64,000 nt of DNA from Geminicoccaceae bacterium (lineage in GTDB: Bacteria > Pseudomonadota > Alphaproteobacteria > Geminicoccales > Geminicoccaceae), in NCBI GenBank assembly GCA_025999455.1, contig AP024683.1, positions 813,501-877,500 of the forward strand, read 5' to 3'. The position numbers were made by a program, and so were the translations under genes. Under the pieces are notes generated by a model, which was not told where the DNA came from, did not search any database, and saw nothing but the letters and a program-made list of their open reading frames with translations. Numbering within the stretch: the first letter of the stretch is position 1; the number at the start of each line of letters is the position of its first letter. Below, piece after piece: positions 19,535-30,703 of this stretch.

Positions 19535-20711
19535 CCGGAACCCCGCCGAGCGTGCCCGAGAACCAGAGCTCACCGAGCCGAAGGTCGCTTTCTTTCATTT
19601 GACGAGCCAGCATCGTCGAATCCGTCGGGACGACACGGGTACAGCCCCGTTCGACATCGCGCTCGAAGATCACGAGTTCTTCGGGTCGGAGCCGATTGAC
19701 GAGCGCGGGCGAGTGGGTCGCTACCAGGATCTGGGTGCGCTCGGCCGCTTCCCGCAGGCGCTCGACGATACGATCCAGGGCGTAGGGGTGGAGACCGTGG
19801 TCGATTTCCTCGATGCAGGTGAGGGCCGGCGGAGCTGGATCGTGCAGGAGCGCGAAGAGGGCGAGGGCGCGGATCGTGCCGAAGGAAGCGGCCGACAAGG
19901 GCGTGGAACCGGGCAGGCCGCGCTCCCGGAGCCGGACCTCGACACCTTCCTCGGCGCCGGCGAGCTGCCGGAACTCGAGACCTTCGAACCCGGGGAGCAC
20001 GCTCGCGACATCCTGCTCCAAGACCTCGAGGGTCTCCGGCTCGCGCTCGCGGAGGTCGGCCAGGACGTTGGCGAGGTTCGCGGCATCGGCCCGAAGGCGC
20101 TCACCCTTTCGGCGTGGGGTCGGCTGCCGCGCGGCACGATCGTCGATCTCGACGACGCGAAAATTCTCGAGGATCGACGCGAGCTGCTCGACCTGAGGGG
20201 CTCCGTACTTTTCACCGAGGCGGCGCAGCGTCGCCAGACCGGAGGTCCGCTCGCTCAATTGCAGACGGAGCCCCCGCCCGATGGTGAGTTCGGCACCGCT
20301 CAATTTGAGCCGGCGGCCTCTCCCACCGACTCGCTTGAAGACGAACGACTCCTCGCGTTGGATGAACGGACCGATTTCCGAGAAGAGCAGCTCGTATTCG
20401 TCGGGCGCACGAGAACTCGCGTGGGTCGTCAACAGGGCTTCGAGCTTGATGCGAACCCGTTCACTCACGGCTGCCGCCCGCCAGCGCAGTGCCGCGGCGC
20501 CGCCGAATTTCTCCACGGCGGCCGGCAGATCCAACCGTGCGACGTCGCCGAGGAACGAGAAGGCGCGGAGCAGGTTGGTCTTGCCCGAGCCGTTCGGGCC
20601 GACCAGGACGCTGAGGCGACCGAGCTGAACCGTCGACGATTTGAAACTCAGAAAATTCTCCAGGGTGACGCGCAGGATCGCCGGGTGCCGTTCGCTGACA
20701 ACCTCGGGCAT
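19527..20711 (-). CDS. AAA_21/OLD-type ABC-like ATPase (defence candidate)
   Basis: A 394-residue ABC/SMC-like ATPase of the AAA_15/AAA_21 type. Walker A is GPNGSGKT (residues 38-45), preceded by the typical N-terminal [14 protein letters not shown]. Near the C-terminus are the signature-like [15 protein letters not shown], Walker [12 protein letters not shown] and switch histidine in ATHSPALVN. This architecture matches the ATPases of OLD, PARIS (AriA) and retron-associated systems. It lacks its own TOPRIM domain, which is instead supplied by the overlapping downstream gene. It starts at ATG 20711 with a GAGGTGA ribosome site. Confidence 0.8.
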   Translation of the reverse strand: MPEVVSERHPAILRVTLENFLSFKSSTVQLGRLSVLVGPNGSGKTNLLRAFSFLGDVARLDLPAAVEKFGGAAALRWRAAAVSERVRIKLEALLTTHASSRAPDEYELLFSEIGPFIQREESFVFKRVGGRGRRLKLSGAELTIGRGLRLQLSERTSGLATLRRLGEKYGAPQVEQLASILENFRVVEIDDRAARQPTPRRKGERLRADAANLANVLADLREREPETLEVLEQDVASVLPGFEGLEFRQLAGAEEGVEVRLRERGLPGSTPLSAASFGTIRALALFALLHDPAPPALTCIEEIDHGLHPYALDRIVERLREAAERTQILVATHSPALVNRLRPEELVIFERDVERGCTRVVPTDSTMLARQMKESDLRLGELWFSGTLGGVPDA

Positions 20712-20784
20712 CGAGCTTCACCTCGCCGAACCCGTGTGGTTCCATAAACGTGACGTCGAACGATCGATAGAGTTCCCGCGCCAC

Positions 20785-22380
20785 ATGACCGCTGCGCCCA
20801 CGCTCTCCGAGGTCCCCTTCCGCAAGCTTCCGCTCGAGGCGCCGCGCGTCGAACGCGCGCTCGGGCGCGAGATCCTGCGCGTCGAGGGCGAGGTGCTCGC
20901 ACGGCTCGCCGAGACGGCCTTCGCCGAAATCCAGCATTTCTTCCGCACGTCGCACCTGGCCCAGCTCCGCGCCATCCTCGACGATCCCGAAGCCTCGGCG
21001 GGCGATCGGTTCGTGGCGCGCGAGCTCTTGAAGAACGCGGTCGTGGCCTCGGGTGGCGTGCTGCCCTCCTGCCAGGACACCGGCACCGCGCAGGTGAAGG
21101 GCTGGAAGGGCGAGACCGTCTGGGTCGAGGGGGAGAGCGACGAGGAGGCCCTCACGCGCGGCATCGCCCGCTGCTGGCGGGAGCGCAACCTCCGCGCCTC
21201 GCACCTGGCGCCGCTCACCATGTACGAGGAGCGCGACACCGGCACGAACCTGCCGGCGCAGATCGACATCGCGGCCGTCCCCGGTGCGACCTACCGGCTG
21301 CTCTTCGTCGCCAAGGGCGGCGGTTCGGCCAACAAGACGTTCCTGTTCCAAGAAACCAAGCGGCTCCTAGAGCGCGAGCGGCTCTTCGCTTTCCTCGACG
21401 AGAAGATCCGCACGCTCGGCACCGCCGCCTGCCCGCCCTACCACCTCGCCGTCGTGATCGGCGGGCTCTCGGCCGAACAATGCCTTTCGACCTTGAAGCT
21501 CGCCACGACCCGCGCACTCGACGATCTGCCCGAGACGGGCGACCTCACGGGCCGGCCGTTCCGCGACCGCGGCCTCGAGGCCGAGATCCTCGAGCTCACG
21601 CGGAGGATGGGCGTCGGCGCCCAGCTTCTCGGCAAATATCTCTGCCACGACGTGCGGGTGATCCGCCTGCCCAGGCATGCCGGCTCGCTGCCGGTGGCGC
21701 TCGGCGTCTCCTGCTCGGCCGACCGGCAGATCTGGGCGCGGATCGACCGCGAGGGCGTGTGGCTCGAGGAGCTCGAGCACGATCCGGCGCGCTTTTTGCC
21801 CGAGCTCGGGATCGGCCTCGAGGGGGCGGTGGCGGTCGACCTCGACCGGCCCATGGAGGTGATCCGCGCCGAGCTCGCGCGCCTTCCGGTCGGAACGCCG
21901 CTTCTTCTCACCGGCACGATGGTCGTGGCGCGCGATCAGGTCTTCGCCGCGCTCGCGAAGGCGCGGGCGCGGGGCGAGCCCTGGCCCGACTGGCTCCGCG
22001 AACACCCGGTCTACCATGCCGGCCCGGCGCGCACCCCGGACGGCTTCGCCACCGGCTCCTTCGGACCCACGACCGCGGCCAGGATGGACGCCTACATGCC
22101 GGAGATGACGGCCGAGGGGGCGGCGCTCGTCACCGTCGCCAAGGGCAACCGCTCGAAGCTCGTCGTCGAGGCACTGCGCCGTGCGGGCGGCTTCTATCTG
22201 GCGGCGATCGGTGGGGCGGCCGCGGTCACGGCGGCCGAGCGGATCCGGAGTGCCGAGGTGATCGCCTTCCCCGAGTTCGGGATGGAGGCGGTGCGCAAGA
22301 TCCGGGTCGAGGCCTTTCCCGCCTTCCTCGTGATCGACGACAAGGGCAACGATCTCTACGCACGGCCGAAGCCCACCTAG
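20785..22380 (+). CDS. fumA: Fumarate hydratase, class I (iron-sulfur)
   Basis: A 531-residue class I fumarase catalysing fumarate to malate in the TCA cycle. The three cluster cysteines are present: Cys96 ([11 protein letters not shown]), Cys216 ([14 protein letters not shown]) and Cys310 ([11 protein letters not shown]). The spacing is close to E. coli FumA Cys105, 224 and 318. The C-terminal beta domain carries [13 protein letters not shown] and IGGAAAVTA. The ATG at 20785 fits the family length. Its stop overlaps the stop of the convergent BtuF-like gene by 4 bases. Confidence 0.94.
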   Translation: MTAAPTLSEVPFRKLPLEAPRVERALGREILRVEGEVLARLAETAFAEIQHFFRTSHLAQLRAILDDPEASAGDRFVARELLKNAVVASGGVLPSCQDTGTAQVKGWKGETVWVEGESDEEALTRGIARCWRERNLRASHLAPLTMYEERDTGTNLPAQIDIAAVPGATYRLLFVAKGGGSANKTFLFQETKRLLERERLFAFLDEKIRTLGTAACPPYHLAVVIGGLSAEQCLSTLKLATTRALDDLPETGDLTGRPFRDRGLEAEILELTRRMGVGAQLLGKYLCHDVRVIRLPRHAGSLPVALGVSCSADRQIWARIDREGVWLEELEHDPARFLPELGIGLEGAVAVDLDRPMEVIRAELARLPVGTPLLLTGTMVVARDQVFAALAKARARGEPWPDWLREHPVYHAGPARTPDGFATGSFGPTTAARMDAYMPEMTAEGAALVTVAKGNRSKLVVEALRRAGGFYLAAIGGAAAVTAAERIRSAEVIAFPEFGMEAVRKIRVEAFPAFLVIDDKGNDLYARPKPT

Positions 22381-23186
22381 GCGGCGGCGAGCCGGCGCGC
22401 CTCGGCCTCGCCCCAGAGCGCTTCGAGGATCGCATCGAGCCCGTCGGTCGTGGCAGCGGGGCCCGGCTGGAGGATCAGGGGCGAGGGGATCGCATGGATG
22501 CGGCCCGCGCGCACGGCCGGGATCGCCGCCCAGCCGGGGCGGGCCGCGATTTTCTCGGGGCGGACCTTCTTGCCGCACCAGGAGGCGAGGATGACCTCGG
22601 GGGCGGCGGCGATCACCCGCTCGGGCGGGACGATCCGGTCCTTCGCCGATTTCTCGCGGGCGAGCTCGGGGAAGATCGGCTCGCCACCCGCCACCCGGAC
22701 GAGTTCCTCGACCCAGCCGATGCCGGAGATCAAGGGCTCGTCCCACTCCTCGAACCAGACCCGCGGCCGGGGCAGGGCGGCGGTGGCGCGCGCGATCCGC
22801 TCGACGCGGGCCTCGAGCTCGCGGGCGAGGGAATCGGCCTTTTCGGGTGTGCCCACGAGTGCCCCCACCGTGCGGATCATGGCGTAGATGCCGGCAAGAT
22901 CGCGCTGGTTGAAGGCGTGGACCGCCACGCCCGCGCGGACGAGGTCGCGGACGATCTCGGCTTGCAGGTCCGAAAAGGTGAGCACGAGGTCGGGCTCGAG
23001 GGCGAGGATCTTGCCGATGTCGGCGGAGGCGAAGGCCGCGACCCGCGGCTTTTCTTTCCTCACTCGCGGCGGGCGGACGGCGTAGCCGGAGACCCCGACG
23101 ATGCGGGCGTCCTCGCCCAAGAGATAAAGGGTCTCGACCGTCTCCTCGGTGAGGCAGACGATCCGTGCGGGCGGGAAACGGCGCAT
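22377..23186 (-). CDS. BtuF-like cobalamin/iron-chelate-binding protein without signal peptide
   Basis: A 269-residue type III periplasmic-binding-fold protein of the BtuF/FepB-like group (ABC-type Fe3+-siderophore/cobalamin binding). Family pattern: [27 protein letters not shown], then [17 protein letters not shown] and the long interdomain helix. There is no signal peptide, so it may be cytoplasmic; such stand-alone versions are common in proteobacteria and their function is not settled. It follows the frameshifted pobA by 28 bases on the same strand and may be co-transcribed. No BtuC/BtuD partner is nearby. Confidence 0.78.
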   Translation of the reverse strand: MRRFPPARIVCLTEETVETLYLLGEDARIVGVSGYAVRPPRVRKEKPRVAAFASADIGKILALEPDLVLTFSDLQAEIVRDLVRAGVAVHAFNQRDLAGIYAMIRTVGALVGTPEKADSLARELEARVERIARATAALPRPRVWFEEWDEPLISGIGWVEELVRVAGGEPIFPELAREKSAKDRIVPPERVIAAAPEVILASWCGKKVRPEKIAARPGWAAIPAVRAGRIHAIPSPLILQPGPAATTDGLDAILEALWGEAEARRLAAA

Positions 23187-23214
23187 CGCGGGCGGTCGGG
23201 TCGGGGGTCGGGCG

Positions 23215-25552
<2,338 letters not shown>

Positions 25553-25556
25553 GGCG

Positions 25557-26033
25557 TTGCTCGAGCGGCTAGCGGCGGCCTTCGCGATCGCGGGCGGGAC
25601 GATCCTGCTCGCGATCGCGGCCGTCACCGGCCTCAACGTCCTCCTCTACGCGGCCGACCTCGTGGCGCCGGGCCGGCTCGGCATCGTCCGCGGCTACGAG
25701 GATCTCGTGCGGCTCTGGGTGAGTGCCGCGGTGCCGCTCCTCTTTCCCTGGTGCCAACTCCGCCGCGGTCACGTCGCGGTCGACCTCCTCGCCGAACGGC
25801 TGCCGCTTCGGGCCCAGCGGCTGCTCGACCGGGTGGGGACCGGCCTCACCGCAGCACTCGCCCTCTTCCTCGCTTTCTGGATGGTCCAGGGCCTGCTCGA
25901 GACGCGCGCCGATGGGCGGATCTCGAGCGTGCTCGGCTGGCCGGAGTGGCCGTTCTACGCCCCGGGCCTCGCCGCCCTCCTCTTGTGGGCGGCGATCGCC
26001 GTCCGACAGCTCCGGACCGGGCAGCGGGCGTGA
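25557..26033 (+). CDS. TRAP transporter small permease (DctQ-type)
   Basis: A 158-residue membrane protein with four hydrophobic segments and the DctQ family motif RRGHVAVDLLAERLP after the second helix. It forms the small membrane subunit of the TRAP system with the next gene. The start is TTG at 25557, 5 bases after the dctP stop. Its stop overlaps the large-permease start (GTGA). The arrangement P-Q-M is standard. Confidence 0.87.
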   Translation: MLERLAAAFAIAGGTILLAIAAVTGLNVLLYAADLVAPGRLGIVRGYEDLVRLWVSAAVPLLFPWCQLRRGHVAVDLLAERLPLRAQRLLDRVGTGLTAALALFLAFWMVQGLLETRADGRISSVLGWPEWPFYAPGLAALLLWAAIAVRQLRTGQRA

Positions 26034-27421
26034 ACGAGCGCGAACTCGTGGGCCTCGCCGCCCTTTTCGTCCTCTTCCTGCTCCTCCTCCTGCGCTTGCC
26101 CGTCGCCGTGGCGATGCTCTTGACCGGCATCGGCGGCAGCTGGGTGCTCTCGCTCGTGGCGCCCTTCCTGCGCTTCGAGCCTTATCTGCGGCAGTTCAAG
26201 ACGCTCTTCTGGAACACGGTCGCTTCTTACGACCTCTCGGTCGTGCCGCTCTTCATCCTGATGGGCTATCTCGCGAGCCACGGTGGGCTCGCTCGCGATC
26301 TGTTCGCCGGCATCCAGGCCCTGGTCGGCCGGCGCCGCGGCGGGGTGGCGATGGCCGCGATCGGTGCCTGTGCCGGCTTCGGCGCGGTCTGCGGCTCCTC
26401 GCTCGCGACGGCCTCGACGATGGGGCGGGTGGCGCTGCCGGAGCTCGCCCGCCTCGGCTACCACCCGCGGCTCTCGACCGGCACGCTCGCCGCCGGCGGC
26501 ACGCTCGGCATCCTGATCCCGCCCTCGGTGCCACTCGTCATCTACGCGATCGTCGTCGAGGCCTCGATCCTCGAGATGTTCCAGGCGGCGATCGTCCCGG
26601 GCCTGCTTGCGGTCCTCTTCTTCCTCGCCGTGATCGCCCTCCAGGTCCGCCGCGATCCGTCCCTCGCGCCGGCGGTGGTCGGCATGGAACCGGCCGAGCG
26701 GCGCGCCGCGCTCCTGCGCCTCCTCCCGGTCCTCCTCCTCTTCGGAGCGATCATCCTGGGGCTCGGGATCGGGCTCTTCACACCCACACCGGCCGCCGGG
26801 GTCGGGGTCTGCCTCATCCTGCTCTACGGGCTCCTCCTGCGCGCCCTGGGCCGGGGTGGGATCGGCCGCGTGGAGATCGGCCGCGCGGTGCTCGACACCG
26901 CCGTCACCTCCTCGATGATCTATCTCATCTTGTTCGCGGCCGAGGTCTTGAAGGGCTTCTTCGCGCGCACCGGCCTTCCCGCGGCGATCGCGAGCTGGGC
27001 CGCCGCTTCGGGGCTCGACCCCTGGCTCGTGCTCGTCGCCATGCTCCTGCTCCTCGTCGTGCTCGGCTGCTTCCTCGAATCGCTCTCGATGGTGGTCGTC
27101 GTGCTGCCCTTCTTCTGGCCGGTGCTCGTCGAGCTCAACGGCGGCGAGGACGTCGTGGCCGCCAGCGCTGCCTACGGCTTGGGCAACGAGGAGCTCAAAA
27201 TCTGGTTCGGGATCCTCGCCCTCGTCGTCGTCGAGCTCGGTCTCGTGACCCCGCCCGTGGGGCTCAACCTCTTCATCATCGGCTCGCTCGCGCCGAACGT
27301 GCCGATGCGCGAGACCGTCCGCGGGGTCCTGCCCTTCCTCGCGAGCGAGGGGATCCGGATCCTGCTGCTCTTGGCCTTTCCTTTGCTCACGCTCGGCTTG
27401 CCCCGGCTGCTGGGCCGCTGA
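26030..27421 (+). CDS. TRAP transporter large permease (DctM-type)
   Basis: A 463-residue permease with about twelve hydrophobic segments. DctM family motifs are GACAGFGAVCGSSLATAST and GGTLGILIPPSVPLVIYAI, followed by FTPTPAAGVGV. It carries the solute and sodium across the membrane. The GTG start at 26030 overlaps the dctQ stop by 4 bases. The C-terminal TPPVGLNLFIIG segment is also family-typical. Confidence 0.92.
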   Translation: MNERELVGLAALFVLFLLLLLRLPVAVAMLLTGIGGSWVLSLVAPFLRFEPYLRQFKTLFWNTVASYDLSVVPLFILMGYLASHGGLARDLFAGIQALVGRRRGGVAMAAIGACAGFGAVCGSSLATASTMGRVALPELARLGYHPRLSTGTLAAGGTLGILIPPSVPLVIYAIVVEASILEMFQAAIVPGLLAVLFFLAVIALQVRRDPSLAPAVVGMEPAERRAALLRLLPVLLLFGAIILGLGIGLFTPTPAAGVGVCLILLYGLLLRALGRGGIGRVEIGRAVLDTAVTSSMIYLILFAAEVLKGFFARTGLPAAIASWAAASGLDPWLVLVAMLLLLVVLGCFLESLSMVVVVLPFFWPVLVELNGGEDVVAASAAYGLGNEELKIWFGILALVVVELGLVTPPVGLNLFIIGSLAPNVPMRETVRGVLPFLASEGIRILLLLAFPLLTLGLPRLLGR

Positions 27422-27442
27422 GCGCCGCTTGACCGTCGAATT

Positions 27443-27462
27443 GGAGGGCTTCTAGCCTCCTT
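27443..27462. terminator. Weak hairpin between dctM and preT
   Basis: GGAGGGC pairs with GCCTCC around a short TTCTA loop with one bulged base, followed by TT, some 20 bases after the dctM stop. It could give partial termination between the TRAP genes and preTA. The stem is short, so this is tentative. Confidence 0.3.
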
Positions 27463-27507
27463 CCGTGGTCCGGTGCCCGCTGCGCCGGCCGGGATCGGGA
27501 GGGTGGC

Positions 27508-28857
27508 ATGGCGGAAGCGCCGGACGTGCGCGCGGGCCGGCTTTCACCGGCGGAATACGAGCGGAACTTCGCCGACGCCCATCCGCCTCTGACCGCCCAG
27601 CAGGCGATGGTCGAGGCGGTGCGCTGCCTCTTCTGCCACGACGCGCCCTGCATCGAGGCTTGCCCCACCGGCATCGACATCCCGCGCTTCATCCGCGGCA
27701 TCCAGAGTGGCAACCTCAAGGGTGCCGCCGAGACCATCCTCGAGGCCAACGTCATGGGCGGGACCTGTGCCCGGGTCTGCCCGACCGACGTCCTTTGCGA
27801 GGGCGCTTGCGTGCGCCTCGCCGAGGGCAAGAAGCCGGTCGAGATCGGCGCCCTCCAGCGCCACGCCGTCGATTGGCTCTTCGAACGCGGCATCCAGCCC
27901 TTCACCCGCGGGCCGATCACGGGCGAGCGGATCGCGGTCGTGGGCGCCGGCCCGGCCGGGCTCGCCTGCGCCCACGCCCTCGCCCGGCTTGGCCACGAGG
28001 TCGTGATCTTCGAGAAGCGGGCGAAGGCCGGCGGCCTCAACGAGTACGGGATCGCCGCCTACAAGATGGTCCACGACTTCGCCCAGCGCGAGGTCGACTT
28101 CATCCTCGGCATCGGCGGGATCGAGCTCCGCACCGGGATCGAGCTCGGCCGCGACGTCACGCTCGGTGAGCTGCGCCGCGACTTCGCCGCGGTCTTCTTG
28201 GGCCTGGGCTTGCAGGGCGTGCACGCGCTCGGCGTCGAGGGCGAGCGCCTGGCGGGCGTGCAGGACGCGGTCGCCTTCATCGAGCGGCTGCGCCAGACGC
28301 GGGATCTCTCGACCATCCCGGTCGGCCGGCAGATCGTCGTGATCGGCGGCGGCAACACCGCGGTCGACGTGGCGGTCCAGAGCAAGCGGCTCGGTGCCGA
28401 GACCGTCACGATCGTCTACCGGCGCGGCCCCGAGGCGATGTCGGCGACACCCGCCGAGCAGGAATGGGCGAAGTCGAACGGTGTGGCGATCCGCCATTGG
28501 GCGCGGCCCGTGGCGATCGAAGGCGTCGACGGGCACGTCCGCGCCGTCGTCTTCGAGCGGACCCCGCTCGACGGGGCGGGCCGGCTCGAGGGCACCGGCG
28601 AGCGCTTCACGCTCCCCGCCGACCAGGTCTTCAAGGCGATCGGCCAGAAGCTCGTGCCCTCGGCCTTCAACGGCACGGCCGAGCTCTTGGACGTCGAGAA
28701 CGGCAAGATCGTGGTCGACGCGGAACGGCGGACCACGCTCGATCGGGTCTGGGCCGGGGGCGACTGCATCGCCGCGAGCGTCGACCTCACCGTGGCCGCG
28801 GTCGAGGACGGCAAGCTCGCCGCCGCCTCGATCCACCGCTATCTCATGGGTGGTTGA
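27508..28857 (+). CDS. preT: PreT: NAD-dependent dihydropyrimidine dehydrogenase, FAD/iron-sulfur subunit
   Basis: A 449-residue glutamate-synthase-beta-like flavoprotein. The N-terminal Fe-S domain has two cysteine groups (CLFCHDAPCIEACPTGIDIP and GTCARVCPTDVLCEGAC). An FAD motif follows (VVGAGPAGLACAHALARLG near residue 150), then an NAD(P) motif (VIGGGNTAVDVAVQSKRLG). PreT passes electrons from NADH to PreA, which reduces uracil and thymine in the reductive pyrimidine pathway. It is followed by preA after 14 bases. The upstream TRAP transporter may share its regulation, but no evidence shows that it carries a pyrimidine product. Confidence 0.9.
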   Translation: MAEAPDVRAGRLSPAEYERNFADAHPPLTAQQAMVEAVRCLFCHDAPCIEACPTGIDIPRFIRGIQSGNLKGAAETILEANVMGGTCARVCPTDVLCEGACVRLAEGKKPVEIGALQRHAVDWLFERGIQPFTRGPITGERIAVVGAGPAGLACAHALARLGHEVVIFEKRAKAGGLNEYGIAAYKMVHDFAQREVDFILGIGGIELRTGIELGRDVTLGELRRDFAAVFLGLGLQGVHALGVEGERLAGVQDAVAFIERLRQTRDLSTIPVGRQIVVIGGGNTAVDVAVQSKRLGAETVTIVYRRGPEAMSATPAEQEWAKSNGVAIRHWARPVAIEGVDGHVRAVVFERTPLDGAGRLEGTGERFTLPADQVFKAIGQKLVPSAFNGTAELLDVENGKIVVDAERRTTLDRVWAGGDCIAASVDLTVAAVEDGKLAAASIHRYLMGG

Positions 28858-28871
28858 GAGGGAGAGCGAGG

Positions 28872-30152
28872 ATGGCCGATCTGCGCTGCGAGATCGCCGG
28901 GGTGAAGGCGCCGAACCCGTTCTGGCTCGCCTCCGCTCCGCCGACCGACAAGGAGTACAACGTCGTCCGCGCCTTCAAGGCCGGCTGGGGCGGGGTGGTC
29001 TGGAAGACGCTCGGCGAGGATCCGCCGGTCGTGAACACCTCCTCGCGCTACGGTGCCCTCCATTATCGCGGCTACCGGATGATGGGCTTCAACAACATCG
29101 AGCTCATCTCCGATCGGCCGCTCGAGGTGAACCTGCAGGAGATCAAGCGGGTCAAGCGCGATTGGCCCGATCGCGCGCTCCTCGTCTCGCTCATGGTGCC
29201 GTGCACCGAGGATTCGTGGAAGCGGATCTTGAAGCGGGTCGAAGAGACCGAGGCGGACGGCGTCGAGCTCAATTTCGGCTGCCCGCACGGCATGAGCGAG
29301 CGCGGCATGGGCTCGGCCGTGGGCCAGGTGCCCGAATACATCGAGATGGTCGTCCGCTGGTGCAAAGCCGCGACCCGGATGCCGGTCTTCGTCAAGCTCA
29401 CCCCCAACGTCACGAACATCCTGGCGCCGGCGCGCGCCGCCAAGGCCGGTGGGGCGGACGCCGTCTCGCTCATCAACACGATCAATTCGGTGATGGGGGT
29501 CGACCTCGACACCATGGCGCCTCTGCCCTCGGTCCACGGCAAGGGCGCCCACGGCGGCTATTGCGGGCCGGCCGTCAAGCCGATCGCGCTCTGCATGGTG
29601 GGCGAGATCGCCCGCGACCCCGAATGCCGCGGCCTGCCGATCTCCGGCATCGGCGGCATCGAGACCTGGCGCGACGCGGCCGAGTTCATCGCCATGGGCG
29701 CGGGCTCGGTCCAGGTCTGCACGGCGGCGATGCATTACGGCTTCAAGATCGTCGAGGACATGATCACGGGCCTTTCGAATTGGATGGATTCGAAGGGCTA
29801 CCGCACGCTCGACGATTTCCGGGGTGCCGCCGTGCCGAACTACGTCGATTGGGGCCAGCTCGACATGAACTACGTCGTGAAGGCCCGGATCGACCAGGAC
29901 AAATGCATCCGGTGCGGGCTCTGTCACATCGCCTGCGAGGACACCTCCCACCAGTCGATCCGCAAGATCAAGGAGAACGGCAAGCGGCGCTACGAGGTGA
30001 TCGAGGAGGAGTGCGTGGGCTGCAATCTCTGCGCCCATGTCTGCCCGGTCGAGGGCTGCATCACCATGGTCGAGGTCGAGACCGGCCTGCCCTACGTGAC
30101 CTGGGCGGAGGATCCGCGCAACCCGCAGCGCCTCGCGAAAGCGGCGGAGTAG
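28872..30152 (+). CDS. preA: PreA: NAD-dependent dihydropyrimidine dehydrogenase, FMN subunit
   Basis: A 426-residue protein: an FMN-binding dihydroorotate-dehydrogenase-type barrel (about 1-320), then a C-terminal 2[4Fe-4S] ferredoxin domain (CIRCGLCHIAC and CVGCNLCAHVCPVEGC). The active-site loop reads CPHGMSERGMGSAVGQ. Where mammalian dihydropyrimidine dehydrogenase has its catalytic Cys671 this copy appears to have valine, which is worth checking. The ATG at 28872 follows GAGAGCGAGG. It acts with PreT in the cytoplasm on uracil/thymine or a related ring. Confidence 0.9.
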   Translation: MADLRCEIAGVKAPNPFWLASAPPTDKEYNVVRAFKAGWGGVVWKTLGEDPPVVNTSSRYGALHYRGYRMMGFNNIELISDRPLEVNLQEIKRVKRDWPDRALLVSLMVPCTEDSWKRILKRVEETEADGVELNFGCPHGMSERGMGSAVGQVPEYIEMVVRWCKAATRMPVFVKLTPNVTNILAPARAAKAGGADAVSLINTINSVMGVDLDTMAPLPSVHGKGAHGGYCGPAVKPIALCMVGEIARDPECRGLPISGIGGIETWRDAAEFIAMGAGSVQVCTAAMHYGFKIVEDMITGLSNWMDSKGYRTLDDFRGAAVPNYVDWGQLDMNYVVKARIDQDKCIRCGLCHIACEDTSHQSIRKIKENGKRRYEVIEEECVGCNLCAHVCPVEGCITMVEVETGLPYVTWAEDPRNPQRLAKAAE

Positions 30153-30162
30153 GTCCTCACCC

Positions 30163-30645
30163 GTGAGCGAGGTGGGCAGCCTCGACCGGCCGGGCAGCCG
30201 CGACGACCTTTACGAGCGCGACTTCTACGCCTGGACGCGCGCCCAGGTGCGCGCGCTCGAGAAGCTCGCCGCCACGCGGCCGAACCTCGAGCTCGACCTG
30301 CCGCACCTGATCGAGGAGGTCAGGGATTTGGGGAGCGAGCAGCTCGACGAGCTCGAATCGGCGTACCGCGTGCTGCTCCTGCACCTCTTGAAATGGAAAT
30401 ACCAGCCGGAGGGGCGAAGCGGCTCGTGGCGCGGCAGCATCGTCGAGCAGCGACGCCGCGCGCTCCGCCTGATCCGCCGCAACCCGGGCATGAAGCCGAA
30501 GCGACAGCGGCTCTTCGCCGAGGCTTACGAGGATGCGCGCCTACAGGCCGCCGCCGAGACCGGTTTGCCGCTCGAGACCTTGCCGGAAACGGCACCCTTC
30601 ACGCTCGAGCAGGCGCTCGACGAGGCGTTCTGGCCGGAGCCCTGA
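30163..30645 (+). CDS. DUF29-family protein
   Basis: A 160-residue, charged, helical protein of the DUF29 family: DDLYERDFYAWTRAQVRAL near the start, LIEEVRDLGSEQLDELESAYRVLLLHLLKWKYQP in two pieces, and a basic stretch EQRRRALRLIRRNPGMK. DUF29 is frequent in cyanobacteria and Rhodospirillales; no function is known. It begins with GTG 10 bases after preA, but that spacing alone does not imply a pyrimidine role. Confidence 0.8.
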   Translation: MSEVGSLDRPGSRDDLYERDFYAWTRAQVRALEKLAATRPNLELDLPHLIEEVRDLGSEQLDELESAYRVLLLHLLKWKYQPEGRSGSWRGSIVEQRRRALRLIRRNPGMKPKRQRLFAEAYEDARLQAAAETGLPLETLPETAPFTLEQALDEAFWPEP

Positions 30646-30703
30646 GGCGCGCCGGACCGACCGCGCCGGCGTACCGTCGCCTCGAAGCTGCCCGCACCGC
30701 CGA

